Positions 7,974 to 15,519 of a stretch of 53,323 nt of DNA are shown here, piece after piece (the first letter of the stretch is position 1; each line of letters begins with the position of its first letter). The notes beneath the pieces are model-generated. The model was not told the origin of the DNA. It did not search any database and saw only the letters and a list, made by a program, of their open reading frames with translations. Location of the stretch: assembly GCA_937907425.1 (NCBI GenBank), contig CALCIE010000051.1, forward strand, positions 1 to 53,323. The letters run 5' to 3'. The stretch is from ZC4RG42 sp003242425. Its GTDB lineage: Bacteria > Pseudomonadota > Gammaproteobacteria > Burkholderiales > SG8-39. The position numbers and the translations under genes are program-made.

Positions 7974-9626
7974 ATGCACGTCATCACGACGGTCCTGATC
8001 TTTTTGCTGGCGGTCGTCGTCAGCGCCTATATCGCCCGCCTGCTGCCCATCAAACCGCCCCTGCCGCTGGTGCAGATCGCCATCGGCGCGGTGCTGTCGT
8101 GGTGGGGCCTGGGCGTACCGCTCGATCCGCACGTGTTCCTGCTGCTTTTCATCCCGCCGCTGCTCTTCCTCGACGGCTGGCGCATTCCCAAGGGCGCGTT
8201 CTTCCGCAACTGGCAGCCGATCCTGGCGCTCGCGATCGGGCTCGTGGTGCTGACGGTGCTGGGCCTCGGCTACGTGGTGCACTGGCTGATCCCCGCCATC
8301 CCCCTCGCAGTGGCGTTCGCGCTCGCGGCCATTCTCTCGCCCACCGACCCGGTCGCGGTGGCAGCGATGACGGCAAACACGCCGCTGCCTTCGCGGCTGA
8401 TGCACATCCTCGAAGGCGAATCGCTGCTCAACGACGCCACGGGCCTGGTGTGCTTCACCTTCGCCGTGGGCGCGGCGATGACCGGGGTGTTCTCCATCGC
8501 CGACGCTTCGGCCAGCTTCGTGAAAGTGGCCGGCGGCGGCGTGCTGGTCGGCCTGGCGGTGGTGTGGGTGATCGGCCTAGCGAACCGCCTGCTCGTCAGC
8601 TACACCGGCGAGCAGCCGTCCATCCAGATCCTCATCAGCCTGCTGGTGCCTTTCGCCGCCTACCTGGGCGCCGAGCATGTGCACGCCTCGGGCATTCTGG
8701 CCGCAGCGGTGGCCGGCATCGCCATGCACTACAACGAGCTCTCCGGTCCCGCGCTCGCCTCCACGCGCATGCAGCGCACCGCCGTGTGGGACACGGTGCA
8801 GACCACGCTGAACGGGATCATCTTCGTGCTGCTGGGCGAGCAGTTGCCCGGCATGTTGCGCAGTCTGCACGAGGTGGCGCTCGCCATCGGCGCGTCGAGC
8901 GATCTGGAGCTGCTGTTCTACATGGTGGCGATCACGCTGGCGCTCGGCGCGCTGCGTTTCGCCTGGGTATGGGTCGCGCTGCGGGTCACGGTCTTCCACG
9001 CCCGGCTGCGCGGCGAACGCCGCGACATGCCGCACTCGCGCCTGATCGCCGTGGTGGCCGCAGCCGGCGTGCGCGGCGCCATCACTCTCGCCGGCATCCT
9101 CACACTGCCGCTCTTGCTGCCCGACGGCACACCCTTCCCCGCACGCGACGTGGCGATCAGCCTGGCGATGGGCGTGATCCTGTGTTCGCTGCTGATCGCC
9201 AGTGTGGCGATGCCTCTGCTCGCGTCCGGGCTGCAAACGGACATGCCGCACGCCACGCAGCACCGGCACGGTGAAGTCTCGGCACGTCTGGCGGCGGCCG
9301 AAGCCGCCATCCGCCGTATCCAGACCTATCTCCCGCAACGGCAGTATTCGCCCGAGGAAGCGGCGCTGCGCGCGGAAGCGGCCGCGTATCTCATCGATGT
9401 CTACAAACGCCGGCTGGAATACGGCGATCCCAGCGGCGAGCGCATGGAAGACATCGAGCGCCGCATGGAAGTGGAGCGTGAACTGCGGCTGGAGGCGCTG
9501 CGCGCCGAACGCGACGAGCTCTACCGCCTGCGCCGCAGCAACGCCATCGACGACGACGTGCACCGGGCGCTGGTGCGCGAGATCGATCTGACCGAGGCCA
9601 GCCTCACGCGGCCCGCGGCGCACTAG
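7974..9626 (+). CDS. Na+/H+ antiporter, CPA1 family
   Basis: A 550-residue inner-membrane cation/proton antiporter of the monovalent cation:proton antiporter-1 group (bacterial YjcE-like form). About twelve hydrophobic helices fill the first ~415 residues. The family signatures LSPTDPVAV (121-129) and GESLLNDATG (148-157) contain the membrane-embedded acidic residues. VRGAITLAGILTLPL is the conserved arginine-containing helix. A ~130-residue hydrophilic, helical C-terminal tail is probably cytoplasmic and regulatory. GGGAGCC lies before the ATG. It functions in sodium and pH homeostasis. It converges on the hydrolase gene with a 4-base gap. Confidence 0.93.
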   Translation: MHVITTVLIFLLAVVVSAYIARLLPIKPPLPLVQIAIGAVLSWWGLGVPLDPHVFLLLFIPPLLFLDGWRIPKGAFFRNWQPILALAIGLVVLTVLGLGYVVHWLIPAIPLAVAFALAAILSPTDPVAVAAMTANTPLPSRLMHILEGESLLNDATGLVCFTFAVGAAMTGVFSIADASASFVKVAGGGVLVGLAVVWVIGLANRLLVSYTGEQPSIQILISLLVPFAAYLGAEHVHASGILAAAVAGIAMHYNELSGPALASTRMQRTAVWDTVQTTLNGIIFVLLGEQLPGMLRSLHEVALAIGASSDLELLFYMVAITLALGALRFAWVWVALRVTVFHARLRGERRDMPHSRLIAVVAAAGVRGAITLAGILTLPLLLPDGTPFPARDVAISLAMGVILCSLLIASVAMPLLASGLQTDMPHATQHRHGEVSARLAAAEAAIRRIQTYLPQRQYSPEEAALRAEAAAYLIDVYKRRLEYGDPSGERMEDIERRMEVERELRLEALRAERDELYRLRRSNAIDDDVHRALVREIDLTEASLTRPAAH

Positions 9627-9630
9627 CGCA

Positions 9631-11226
9631 TCAGAACGCCGCCACGCCGCCGTCGCTGCGCGGATCGAACGCACCTTCCATCACGCCGTGGCTGTGCCGG
9701 ACGAGCGCGCCGGCATGGCCCACGGTTTCATCGTACGCGCCGATCACGTCGACCACGTGGCCGCGCGCGCGCAACGACTGCACCACCTCGGGCGCGAAAC
9801 GGCTTTCGAGCTTGAGCGATTCCGACATGCTGCCCCAGGTGCGGCCGAGCAGCCAGCGGGGCGCGCTGACCGCCGCCTGCAAACCCATGTTCATCATCGC
9901 GTAGCGCGTGAACACGGCAGCCTGCGTCTGCGGCTGTCCGTCGCCGCCCATGGTGCCGTATACCATGCTGCGGCCGTCGTCCAACAGCGCAAGCGCGGGA
10001 TTGAGCGTGTGGAAAGGCTTGCGGCCGGGCTCCAATGCGTTGAGCGCAGCGGGGTCGAGCGAGAAACTGCAGCCGCGGTTCTGCCAGTTGATGCCCGTAT
10101 GGGGCAGCACCACCCCGCTGCCGAACTCGTGGTAGATGCTCTGGATGAACGACACTGCGCGCCCCTGGCCGTCGATCACGCCCATCCAGACCGTGTCGCC
10201 CGTCGTCGTCGCGCCGCCCCACGGATACGCGCGCGACGCGTCGACCTGCGCCGTGAGCTCGTCCAGCTCCTCCGGCGCGAGCAGCGACTGCGCATCGACC
10301 TGCATATAAGCCGGATCGGTGACGTAGCGGTCGCGCACGCGGAAGGCCTGCTTGGTCGCTTCCACCGCGAAATGCACGTAATCGGCCGACAACGGATCGA
10401 GCTTGTCGATGCCGAGCCGGTCCAGCACCCCGAGGATCGCGAGCGAAACGACGCCCTGCGTCGGCGGCGTCATGTTGTACACCGTCCCGCGCGAATGACG
10501 CAGCGCCAGCGGCTTCACCTCGCATGCGCGGTGCGATTCGAGATCGTCCAGCGTGAGCGGACTGCCGACCGCGGCGACATCCGCCGCGATGCTGCGCGCC
10601 AGATCGCCGCGGTAGTAATCGTCCAGGCCCGCGCGGACGAGCTGTTCGAGCGCGGCCGCCAGACGCGGCTGTTTGAAGACGCTGCCTGGGCGCGGCGGCG
10701 CACCGCCGACCAGGAAGGTCTCGCTGAATCCAGGCTGCGGCGCAAGCTCGGAGAACTTCGCCTGCGTGCTTGCCGCCTGGCTCACGGTGACGGGGATGCC
10801 GTTGCGCGCGTAGTGCATCGCGTCGGCCAGCAGGCGCGCAAGCGGCAGGCGCCCGCCCCACTCCGCCGCGATTTCCAGCGCCTTGTTCCAGCCGGAAATC
10901 GTGCCCGCGACGGTATTGGCGGCAAGCGGCCCGCGCATGGGAATGGCATCGAGGCCGCGGTCGGCGTAGAGCGCGCGCGAAACATTGCGTCCCGCGGCGC
11001 CGCTCGCATCGATGCCGCGCACGCCCGTCCCCGGCGCATGCAACAGCCAGAAGGAATCGCCGCCGATCCCGTTCATGTGCGGATAGACGACCGCAATGGT
11101 CGCGGCGGCGGCGATCATCGCTTCCAGGGCATTGCCGCCCTCGCGCAGCACCGCCACCGCCGACTGTGCCGCGAGCGCGTGCGGTGCGACGGCAATACCG
11201 CGCATTCCCCAGGCGGTGTTGTTCAT
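9631..11226 (-). CDS. Gamma-glutamyltransferase-like Ntn hydrolase (YwrD/HpxW group)
   Basis: A 531-residue proenzyme expected to cleave itself and expose a catalytic N-terminal threonine. In GDTVWMGVID the threonine at residue 345 aligns with the catalytic Thr of E. coli GGT. MNGIGGDSFW and GGDGQPQTQ match other conserved blocks. There is no signal peptide, so unlike GGT of glutathione turnover this one should be cytoplasmic. Such cytoplasmic members include YwrD and the oxamate amidohydrolase HpxW. It begins 43 bases after dctM on the same strand with AGGAGAGG before the ATG, so it is probably the last gene of the TRAP operon. It may hydrolyse the imported amide or gamma-glutamyl compound; that role is inference. 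Confidence 0.9.
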   Translation of the reverse strand: MNNTAWGMRGIAVAPHALAAQSAVAVLREGGNALEAMIAAAATIAVVYPHMNGIGGDSFWLLHAPGTGVRGIDASGAAGRNVSRALYADRGLDAIPMRGPLAANTVAGTISGWNKALEIAAEWGGRLPLARLLADAMHYARNGIPVTVSQAASTQAKFSELAPQPGFSETFLVGGAPPRPGSVFKQPRLAAALEQLVRAGLDDYYRGDLARSIAADVAAVGSPLTLDDLESHRACEVKPLALRHSRGTVYNMTPPTQGVVSLAILGVLDRLGIDKLDPLSADYVHFAVEATKQAFRVRDRYVTDPAYMQVDAQSLLAPEELDELTAQVDASRAYPWGGATTTGDTVWMGVIDGQGRAVSFIQSIYHEFGSGVVLPHTGINWQNRGCSFSLDPAALNALEPGRKPFHTLNPALALLDDGRSMVYGTMGGDGQPQTQAAVFTRYAMMNMGLQAAVSAPRWLLGRTWGSMSESLKLESRFAPEVVQSLRARGHVVDVIGAYDETVGHAGALVRHSHGVMEGAFDPRSDGGVAAF

Positions 11227-11269
11227 GGTCCTCTCCTTCGGCGGCAGCCGTGAAGGCCGCCGCCCTTCC

Positions 11270-12601
11270 TTACTTCATCCAGCCGATCGCCGTCGGCAGC
11301 CAGAGCGAGATCTGCGGGAACGTCGCAAGCAGCACCAGCCCGATGATCTGGATGACGATGAACGGGATGACGCCCTTGTAGATGTCGCCCGTGCGGACCT
11401 CCGGCGGCGCGCACCCCTTCATGAAGAACAGCGCCCAGCCGAAAGGCGGCGTGAGGAAGGAGGTCTGCAGGTTCATGCAGACGAGCATCGCCAGCCACAC
11501 CATGTTGACGTCGGCCGCGACGAAAATCGGCAGCAGGAGCGGCAACACGATGTAGGAGATCTCGATCCACTCGAGGAAAAAGCCGAGGATGAACAGCAGC
11601 ACCATCATGAATATGATCGCGCCCCAGATGCCGCCGGGAAGCGCGCCCATGAACTCGGCGATGAGATCCTCGCCGGAGAGACCACGGAACGCGAGGCTGA
11701 ACACCTGCGAAGCCATGACGATGAAGAAGATCATCGCCGTGGTCTTCAGGGTGTCGCGCATCGTGTCGTTCAGCACCTTCCAGCTCAGCTTGCCGAGCAG
11801 CGCGACCACGAGGATGGAACCGGCCGCGCCCATAGCCGCCGCCTCCGTCGGCGCGGCGACGCCACCGATGATCGACCCCAGCACCGCGAACACCAGCGCC
11901 AGCGGCGGCACCACGCCGAGCAGCGTGCGCTTGAGCAGCTCGCGCCCCGATACGCGCGCGCGCTCCTCCGCCGGCAACGCAGGCGCGAAATCCGGACGGA
12001 AGAAGCCCAGGGCCAGGATGTAGATCACGTACAGGCCGGCAAGCATCAACCCCGGGATGAGCGCTGCGGCGAACAGCGTGCCGACCGATTCGCCCATGAG
12101 GTCCGAGAGCAGGATCAGGATCAGGCTCGGCGGGATGATCTGACCCAGCGTGCCGGAGGCGCAGATGGCGCCGGTGGCGAGGCCCGTGTTGTAGCCCCGG
12201 CGCAGCAGCGTCGGCAGCGCGATCAGGCCCAGCGTCACCACCGTGGCCCCGACGATGCCCGTGGCCGCGCCCATCATCACACCGACGAGGATGATCGCCA
12301 CGCCCATGCCGCCGTTGACGCGCCCGGCAAGATGCCCCATCACGTCGAGCATGTCTTCGGCGATGCGCGACTTCTCCAGCATCACGCCCATGAACACGAA
12401 CAGCGGCACGGCAAGCAGCGTGTAGTTGGTCGCCACACCGTACATGCGCGCGGGCAGCAGGTTGAACAGCAGCGGCCCGAAGCCGATCAGGCCGAAGATG
12501 AAGCCCGAAGCCGCGATGGCGTAAGCCACGCGCACGCCGGCGAGCAGCAGCACGACAAAGCACAGCAGCATGCCGATGGCGTAAACCTCATTGAGCGGCA
12601 T
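11270..12601 (-). CDS. dctM: TRAP transporter large permease (DctM)
   Basis: A 443-residue inner-membrane protein with about twelve to thirteen hydrophobic segments, the transport-catalysing subunit of a TRAP transporter driven by an ion gradient. Family-typical stretches include VPLFVFMGVMLEKS near residue 75, GAATGIVGATVVTLGLIALP, and GTLGQIIPPSLILILL around residue 175. The sequence resembles the mannitol/chloroaromatic (COG4664) branch. Its start overlaps the end of dctQ by 14 bases, and CGGAGG precedes the ATG, so the two subunits are translationally coupled. The GGT-like gene follows. Confidence 0.95.
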   Translation of the reverse strand: MPLNEVYAIGMLLCFVVLLLAGVRVAYAIAASGFIFGLIGFGPLLFNLLPARMYGVATNYTLLAVPLFVFMGVMLEKSRIAEDMLDVMGHLAGRVNGGMGVAIILVGVMMGAATGIVGATVVTLGLIALPTLLRRGYNTGLATGAICASGTLGQIIPPSLILILLSDLMGESVGTLFAAALIPGLMLAGLYVIYILALGFFRPDFAPALPAEERARVSGRELLKRTLLGVVPPLALVFAVLGSIIGGVAAPTEAAAMGAAGSILVVALLGKLSWKVLNDTMRDTLKTTAMIFFIVMASQVFSLAFRGLSGEDLIAEFMGALPGGIWGAIIFMMVLLFILGFFLEWIEISYIVLPLLLPIFVAADVNMVWLAMLVCMNLQTSFLTPPFGWALFFMKGCAPPEVRTGDIYKGVIPFIVIQIIGLVLLATFPQISLWLPTAIGWMK

Positions 12602-13127
12602 GGCGGCCTCCGTTGTCGTTCTTATGGAAGAGGCGTGCTGCGCTGCGCAGCAGGATGGCGAGGCTGTGGACGCCGAGCAGGAAGAACCCGGTCATCACGA
12701 AGGACTTCAGCACCCAGCGGTGCGGAATGCCGCCCGGGTCGGGCGAGATTTCGCCGATGCGATAGGAGTGCATCATAAAATCCCAGCCTAGCCAGGCGAT
12801 ATAGAAGGACAGCGGCACCATCACCAGCAGCGCGCTCAGGAATTCGAGCCAGTTTTTGGTGCGTTCGCCATAGTTCTGATAGAGGATGTCGACGCGGACG
12901 TGCGCATCCTCCTTCTGCGTGTAGGAAATCCCCCACAGCGCGATGACCGCAAGGAGGTGCCACTCCAGCTCCTGCGCCCACACCGCCCCGAGACTCATGG
13001 TGTAACGCAGGATCACTTCCACTGCGATCAGCAGGACCAGCACCAGACAGAGCCAGGAGGTCAAGACTCCTATCCGGTCGATGAACCGATCAATAGCGTC
13101 GGCCGTTCTTATAAGTGAGTTTTTCAT
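12588..13127 (-). CDS. dctQ: TRAP transporter small permease (DctQ)
   Basis: A 179-residue membrane protein with four hydrophobic helices. It has the DctQ core motif EVILRYTMSLGAVWAQELEWHL after helix 1 and the conserved HVRVDILY stretch. It pairs with DctM in the inner membrane and helps dock the binding protein. GGAGA lies directly upstream of the ATG. It is separated from dctP by 95 bases containing a strong hairpin and overlaps dctM by 14 bases. Confidence 0.94.
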   Translation of the reverse strand: MKNSLIRTADAIDRFIDRIGVLTSWLCLVLVLLIAVEVILRYTMSLGAVWAQELEWHLLAVIALWGISYTQKEDAHVRVDILYQNYGERTKNWLEFLSALLVMVPLSFYIAWLGWDFMMHSYRIGEISPDPGGIPHRWVLKSFVMTGFFLLGVHSLAILLRSAARLFHKNDNGGRHAAQ

Positions 13128-13187
13128 TCTCCATCCCAGACAAGTTAGGCGGCACCCTCACACCGCCCAGGAAAGGACTCTTGCGCG

Positions 13188-13214
13188 GCGGCGGGCGGCA
13201 CAGCCGCCCGCCGC
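13188..13214 (-). other. Intercistronic mRNA hairpin after dctP
   Basis: A perfect 12-bp GC-only stem (13188-13199 with 13203-13214) and a three-base loop begin 8 bases after the dctP stop codon. No T tract follows on the minus strand. It is more likely an mRNA-stabilising or processing element than a terminator, and it could favour binding-protein excess over permease. Confidence 0.6.
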
Positions 13215-13222
13215 GTCCTGCG

Positions 13223-14323
13223 TCATCCGTTGCCGCGCACCGTGGTCTGGAATGTGGTTTCGCTCACCTGGTTCCAGTAATCGTGCTTCTTCTTGAAGGC
13301 GAAGTACGAGTCGTGGACCTTCTTCACCATCGGGTCCTTGGCGGCGGCCTGCGCGAAGATGTCGTACGAGACTTCGCGCAGCCGTTTGATCACATCGTCC
13401 GGCAGGCGGGCGATCTTTACGCCGTGCTTGTTCACCAGTTCGTCGAGCGCGACGGCGTTCTTCGATTCGAGGAACAGCAAGCCTTCCTGATTGGTGGCGT
13501 CCGCGGCCGCCTTGATGATCGCCTGCAGATCCTTGGGCAGCTTGTTGTAGGCCGCTTCGTTGACCACCAGTTCGGAAGTCGTCGAAGGCTCGTGCCAGCC
13601 CGTGGTGTAGTAGTTCTTCGCAGCGTTCTGCAGACCGAGCCGCTGGTCGAGATAGGGACCGACCCATTCCGCGGCGTCGATCACGCCGCGTTCCAGCGCG
13701 GGGAAGATCTCGCCGCCGGGCAGGAGCTTCACGTCCACGCCCAGTTCCGCGTAGACCTTGCCGGCAAGACCCGGGATGCGCATCTTGAGGCCCTTGAGAT
13801 CGTTCACGCTGTTGACCGGCCGCTTGAACCATCCGGTCATCTGTACGCCCGAGCAGCCGATGGCGAAGGGAATGACCTTGAAGGGCTTGTAGACCTCGCG
13901 CCACAACTCGTTGCCGCCGCCGAACTGCAGCCACGAGTGCTGGCCGTTGAAGCTCATGCCGAAAGGCACGGTGGCGAAATACTGCGCGGCGAAGGTCTTG
14001 CCGGCCCAGTAATAGGACACGCCGTGGTTCATCTCCACCACGCCCGCCGAGCAGGCATCGAAGCCTTCGAAGGCGGGCAGCAGTTCACCCGCGGCGAAGA
14101 CCTTGATGGTCAGCCGGCCGTCCGACATCTCGGCCACGCGCTTGGCGAAGGCTTCCGCGCTGCCGGGCCCCGACTGATAGAACGGCGTACCGGCCGGCCA
14201 GGTGGTCGTCATCTTCCACTGGAACTTGGTTTGCGCCTTGGCAATCATCGGAAAGCCGAGGCTTCCCGCCGCCGCGCCTGCTGCCAGACCCTTCTTGAGA
14301 AAACCGCGTCGATTCTCAGCCAT
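13223..14323 (-). CDS. dctP: TRAP transporter periplasmic solute-binding protein (DctP)
   Basis: A 366-residue periplasmic binding protein. The N terminus ENRRGFLKKG followed by a hydrophobic stretch and AKAQ is a twin-arginine signal. The DctP fold follows, with conserved MRIPGLAGKVYAELG near residue 180 and the WVGPYLDQRLGL region. It looks like the COG4663 branch, whose characterised members bind alpha-keto acids, lactate or aromatic carboxylates, so the ligand is probably an organic anion. AAGGAGAG precedes the ATG. It is the first main gene of the dctPQM-hydrolase operon and sits behind a 29-codon leader ORF and a small hairpin. Confidence 0.94.
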   Translation of the reverse strand: MAENRRGFLKKGLAAGAAAGSLGFPMIAKAQTKFQWKMTTTWPAGTPFYQSGPGSAEAFAKRVAEMSDGRLTIKVFAAGELLPAFEGFDACSAGVVEMNHGVSYYWAGKTFAAQYFATVPFGMSFNGQHSWLQFGGGNELWREVYKPFKVIPFAIGCSGVQMTGWFKRPVNSVNDLKGLKMRIPGLAGKVYAELGVDVKLLPGGEIFPALERGVIDAAEWVGPYLDQRLGLQNAAKNYYTTGWHEPSTTSELVVNEAAYNKLPKDLQAIIKAAADATNQEGLLFLESKNAVALDELVNKHGVKIARLPDDVIKRLREVSYDIFAQAAAKDPMVKKVHDSYFAFKKKHDYWNQVSETTFQTTVRGNG

Positions 14324-14390
14324 TGCTTCTCTCCTTGCTTATCGGTTGTGCTGCCGCTGGTGATGCCCTGTACGCCCGACGCAGCCGTGC

Positions 14391-14410
14391 GAAAGACGCC
14401 CTTGCGGGCG
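14391..14410 (-). promoter_or_regulatory. Attenuator-like hairpin in the dctP leader
   Basis: On the minus strand CGCCC-GCAA-GGGCG forms a 5-bp stem with a GNRA-type loop, followed by TCTTTC. It lies 30 bases after the stop codon of the 29-codon leader ORF and about 70 bases before dctP. The T run is weak, so it may be an attenuator, a pause site or only a stable hairpin. Confidence 0.35.
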
Positions 14411-14440
14411 GTTCCGCAGGCATACGCAGGACAGGAAAAA

Positions 14441-14530
14441 TCAGCTGGAGGGGAGAGAGGAAAGCGAGTCGATTGCCGGATCGAAGGAAACCGGCAGCGT
14501 GGACTGCAGGAAGAGACGGACCGCACGCAT
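14441..14530 (-). CDS. 29-residue leader peptide upstream of dctP
   Basis: A small ORF too short for normal gene calling. Its ATG is preceded by AGAGGAGGTG with a 6-base spacing, a near-perfect anti-16S match stronger than that of any other gene here. The peptide begins MRAVRLFLQS and ends in a serine/proline/leucine-rich tail (SLSSLPSS). It has no transmembrane segment or known domain. It ends 117 bases before dctP, with a small hairpin between. I infer a cis-acting leader whose translation controls the TRAP operon, or a small functional peptide. No family is recognised. Confidence 0.5.
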   Translation of the reverse strand: MRAVRLFLQSTLPVSFDPAIDSLSSLPSS

Positions 14531-14860
14531 CGATGCACCTCCTCTTTTATTTGAACGGGCGGAAGCGGAAGTCCGACCCGTTGCGACTGCGCGTCCACTG
14601 CATATGGCCGATTGTTTTGGTCATTCTGCACAGCCGCGCGTCTAGTATGCGAAAAGTGCCATCAAATGCAAGCTTTCGTTCTTCGTCCCGTGATGCTTTC
14701 CCCCCCGCCTGCAGCTTCGTGGTGCGTTTAAGCAGTTTTCGTGCAAGCGTCGGCAAGTGCCGGAAGTTTCGACATATTTATCTGCCGAGACGGCTCAAGA
14801 AAGGCGCCGGCGCGCGGACCGTGCACCGGCTTGGGCTGCGACTGCACAACGTTGGTGTGC
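14531..14860. other. Upstream region of the TRAP operon, no gene seen
   Basis: This stretch between the leader peptide and the small lipoprotein gene is AT-richer than its surroundings. It probably contains the TRAP operon promoter reading to the left. Several loose -10-like words occur on the minus strand (CATACT, CATATG), but I could not pair any with a good -35. Longer open frames here are uninterrupted only by chance. Confidence 0.5.
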
Positions 14861-15031
14861 TCAATCGAAGATATCGATCATGAGCCCGACGCCGCCGCCG
14901 ATCAGTGCGCCGGTACGCGTGTCGCCGGCCGCCGCACCGATGCCGGCGCCGACCGCGGTGCCGGCCACCGTGGCGCAGCCGGCGAGCACGAACGCGGCAC
15001 AGAGGGCAAGAAGAGCAAGTCTGCGTTTCAT
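14861..15031 (-). CDS. Small glycine-zipper lipoprotein
   Basis: A 56-residue protein. MKRRLALLALCAAFVLAGC is a lipoprotein signal with lipobox LAGC and Cys19. It is followed by a glycine-zipper stretch (GTAVGAGIGAAAGDTRTGALIGGGVG) that can pack as a membrane-spanning or self-associating helix, as in other small outer-membrane lipoproteins. The ATG overlaps the TGA of the upstream gene (ATGA), so the two are translationally coupled. Function unknown; a role in envelope integrity is only a guess. Confidence 0.78.
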   Translation of the reverse strand: MKRRLALLALCAAFVLAGCATVAGTAVGAGIGAAAGDTRTGALIGGGVGLMIDIFD

Positions 15032-15396
15032 GGTTTTTCCTTCGCGAGGCCCGGCCGCACCATGTCGATCCAGACCACTTTCATGACCGGCGTCTTGCGT
15101 TGTCCGGGATTGGCCTCGTACCAGCGGGTGATGCGCTTGGACATTTCCTCGACGGTCAGATCGCCCGTCTGCCTGGCGAGCAGCGCGCCTGCCGGCGGCT
15201 CGGGCAGTCCCTTGCGCTGGGCATAGGCTTTCTCGACGGCGATCATGTTGGTGACGCCGACCAGAAAGGCCATGCGCTCGCGTTCGCTCGACTGCATCCA
15301 GGCTTCCCCGTCGGCCACGAGCTTCTCCTGCGCCCAGGCGCCCGTCGCGGCAGCGAGGCACAAGCCCGCGACGAAGGATCGGATTACGTTTCTCAT
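15028..15396 (-). CDS. Exported protein of unknown function
   Basis: A 122-residue protein with a cleavable signal (RNVIRSFVAGLCLAAATGAWAQ, cleavage after AWA). The mature part is helical: WMQSSERERMAFLVGVTNMIAVEKAY, then a DLTVEEMSKRITRWYEANPGQ segment. The arrangement is loosely reminiscent of Rap1a/Tai-type helical proteins, but it lacks their cysteines, so I do not assign it. An ATG 12 bases earlier (15408) is also possible. It is coupled to the lipoprotein gene by an ATGA overlap and divergent from the ferric-reductase-like gene. Confidence 0.75.
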   Translation of the reverse strand: MRNVIRSFVAGLCLAAATGAWAQEKLVADGEAWMQSSERERMAFLVGVTNMIAVEKAYAQRKGLPEPPAGALLARQTGDLTVEEMSKRITRWYEANPGQRKTPVMKVVWIDMVRPGLAKEKP

Positions 15397-15423
15397 GGCT
15401 GCATCCATCGGAACAGTGTGCTG

Positions 15424-15443
15424 TTGCGATGCAATTGCGATGC
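15424..15443. promoter_or_regulatory. Tandem TTGCGATGC repeats between divergent genes
   Basis: TTGCGATGC occurs at 15424-15432 and again at 15435-15443, an 11-base period placing both copies on the same face of the helix. The site lies in the ~120-base divergent gap between the exported protein and the ferric-reductase-like gene. It looks like a direct-repeat operator; the regulator is unknown. Confidence 0.4.
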
Positions 15444-15519
15444 CTTGCCGCTTCGCGGGAATTGCACACGCTTTGATCCCGGTCAGCCTTCCGGTGTCGG
15501 ATCCGGTTAAGCTGTTGCT

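Noticed and set aside
14323..14883. Long open frame through the dctP leader region on the plus strand
   Set aside because: It runs across the TRAP upstream region and overlaps the small lipoprotein end. It has no ribosome site and arginine-rich composition typical of a shadow frame in GC-rich DNA.
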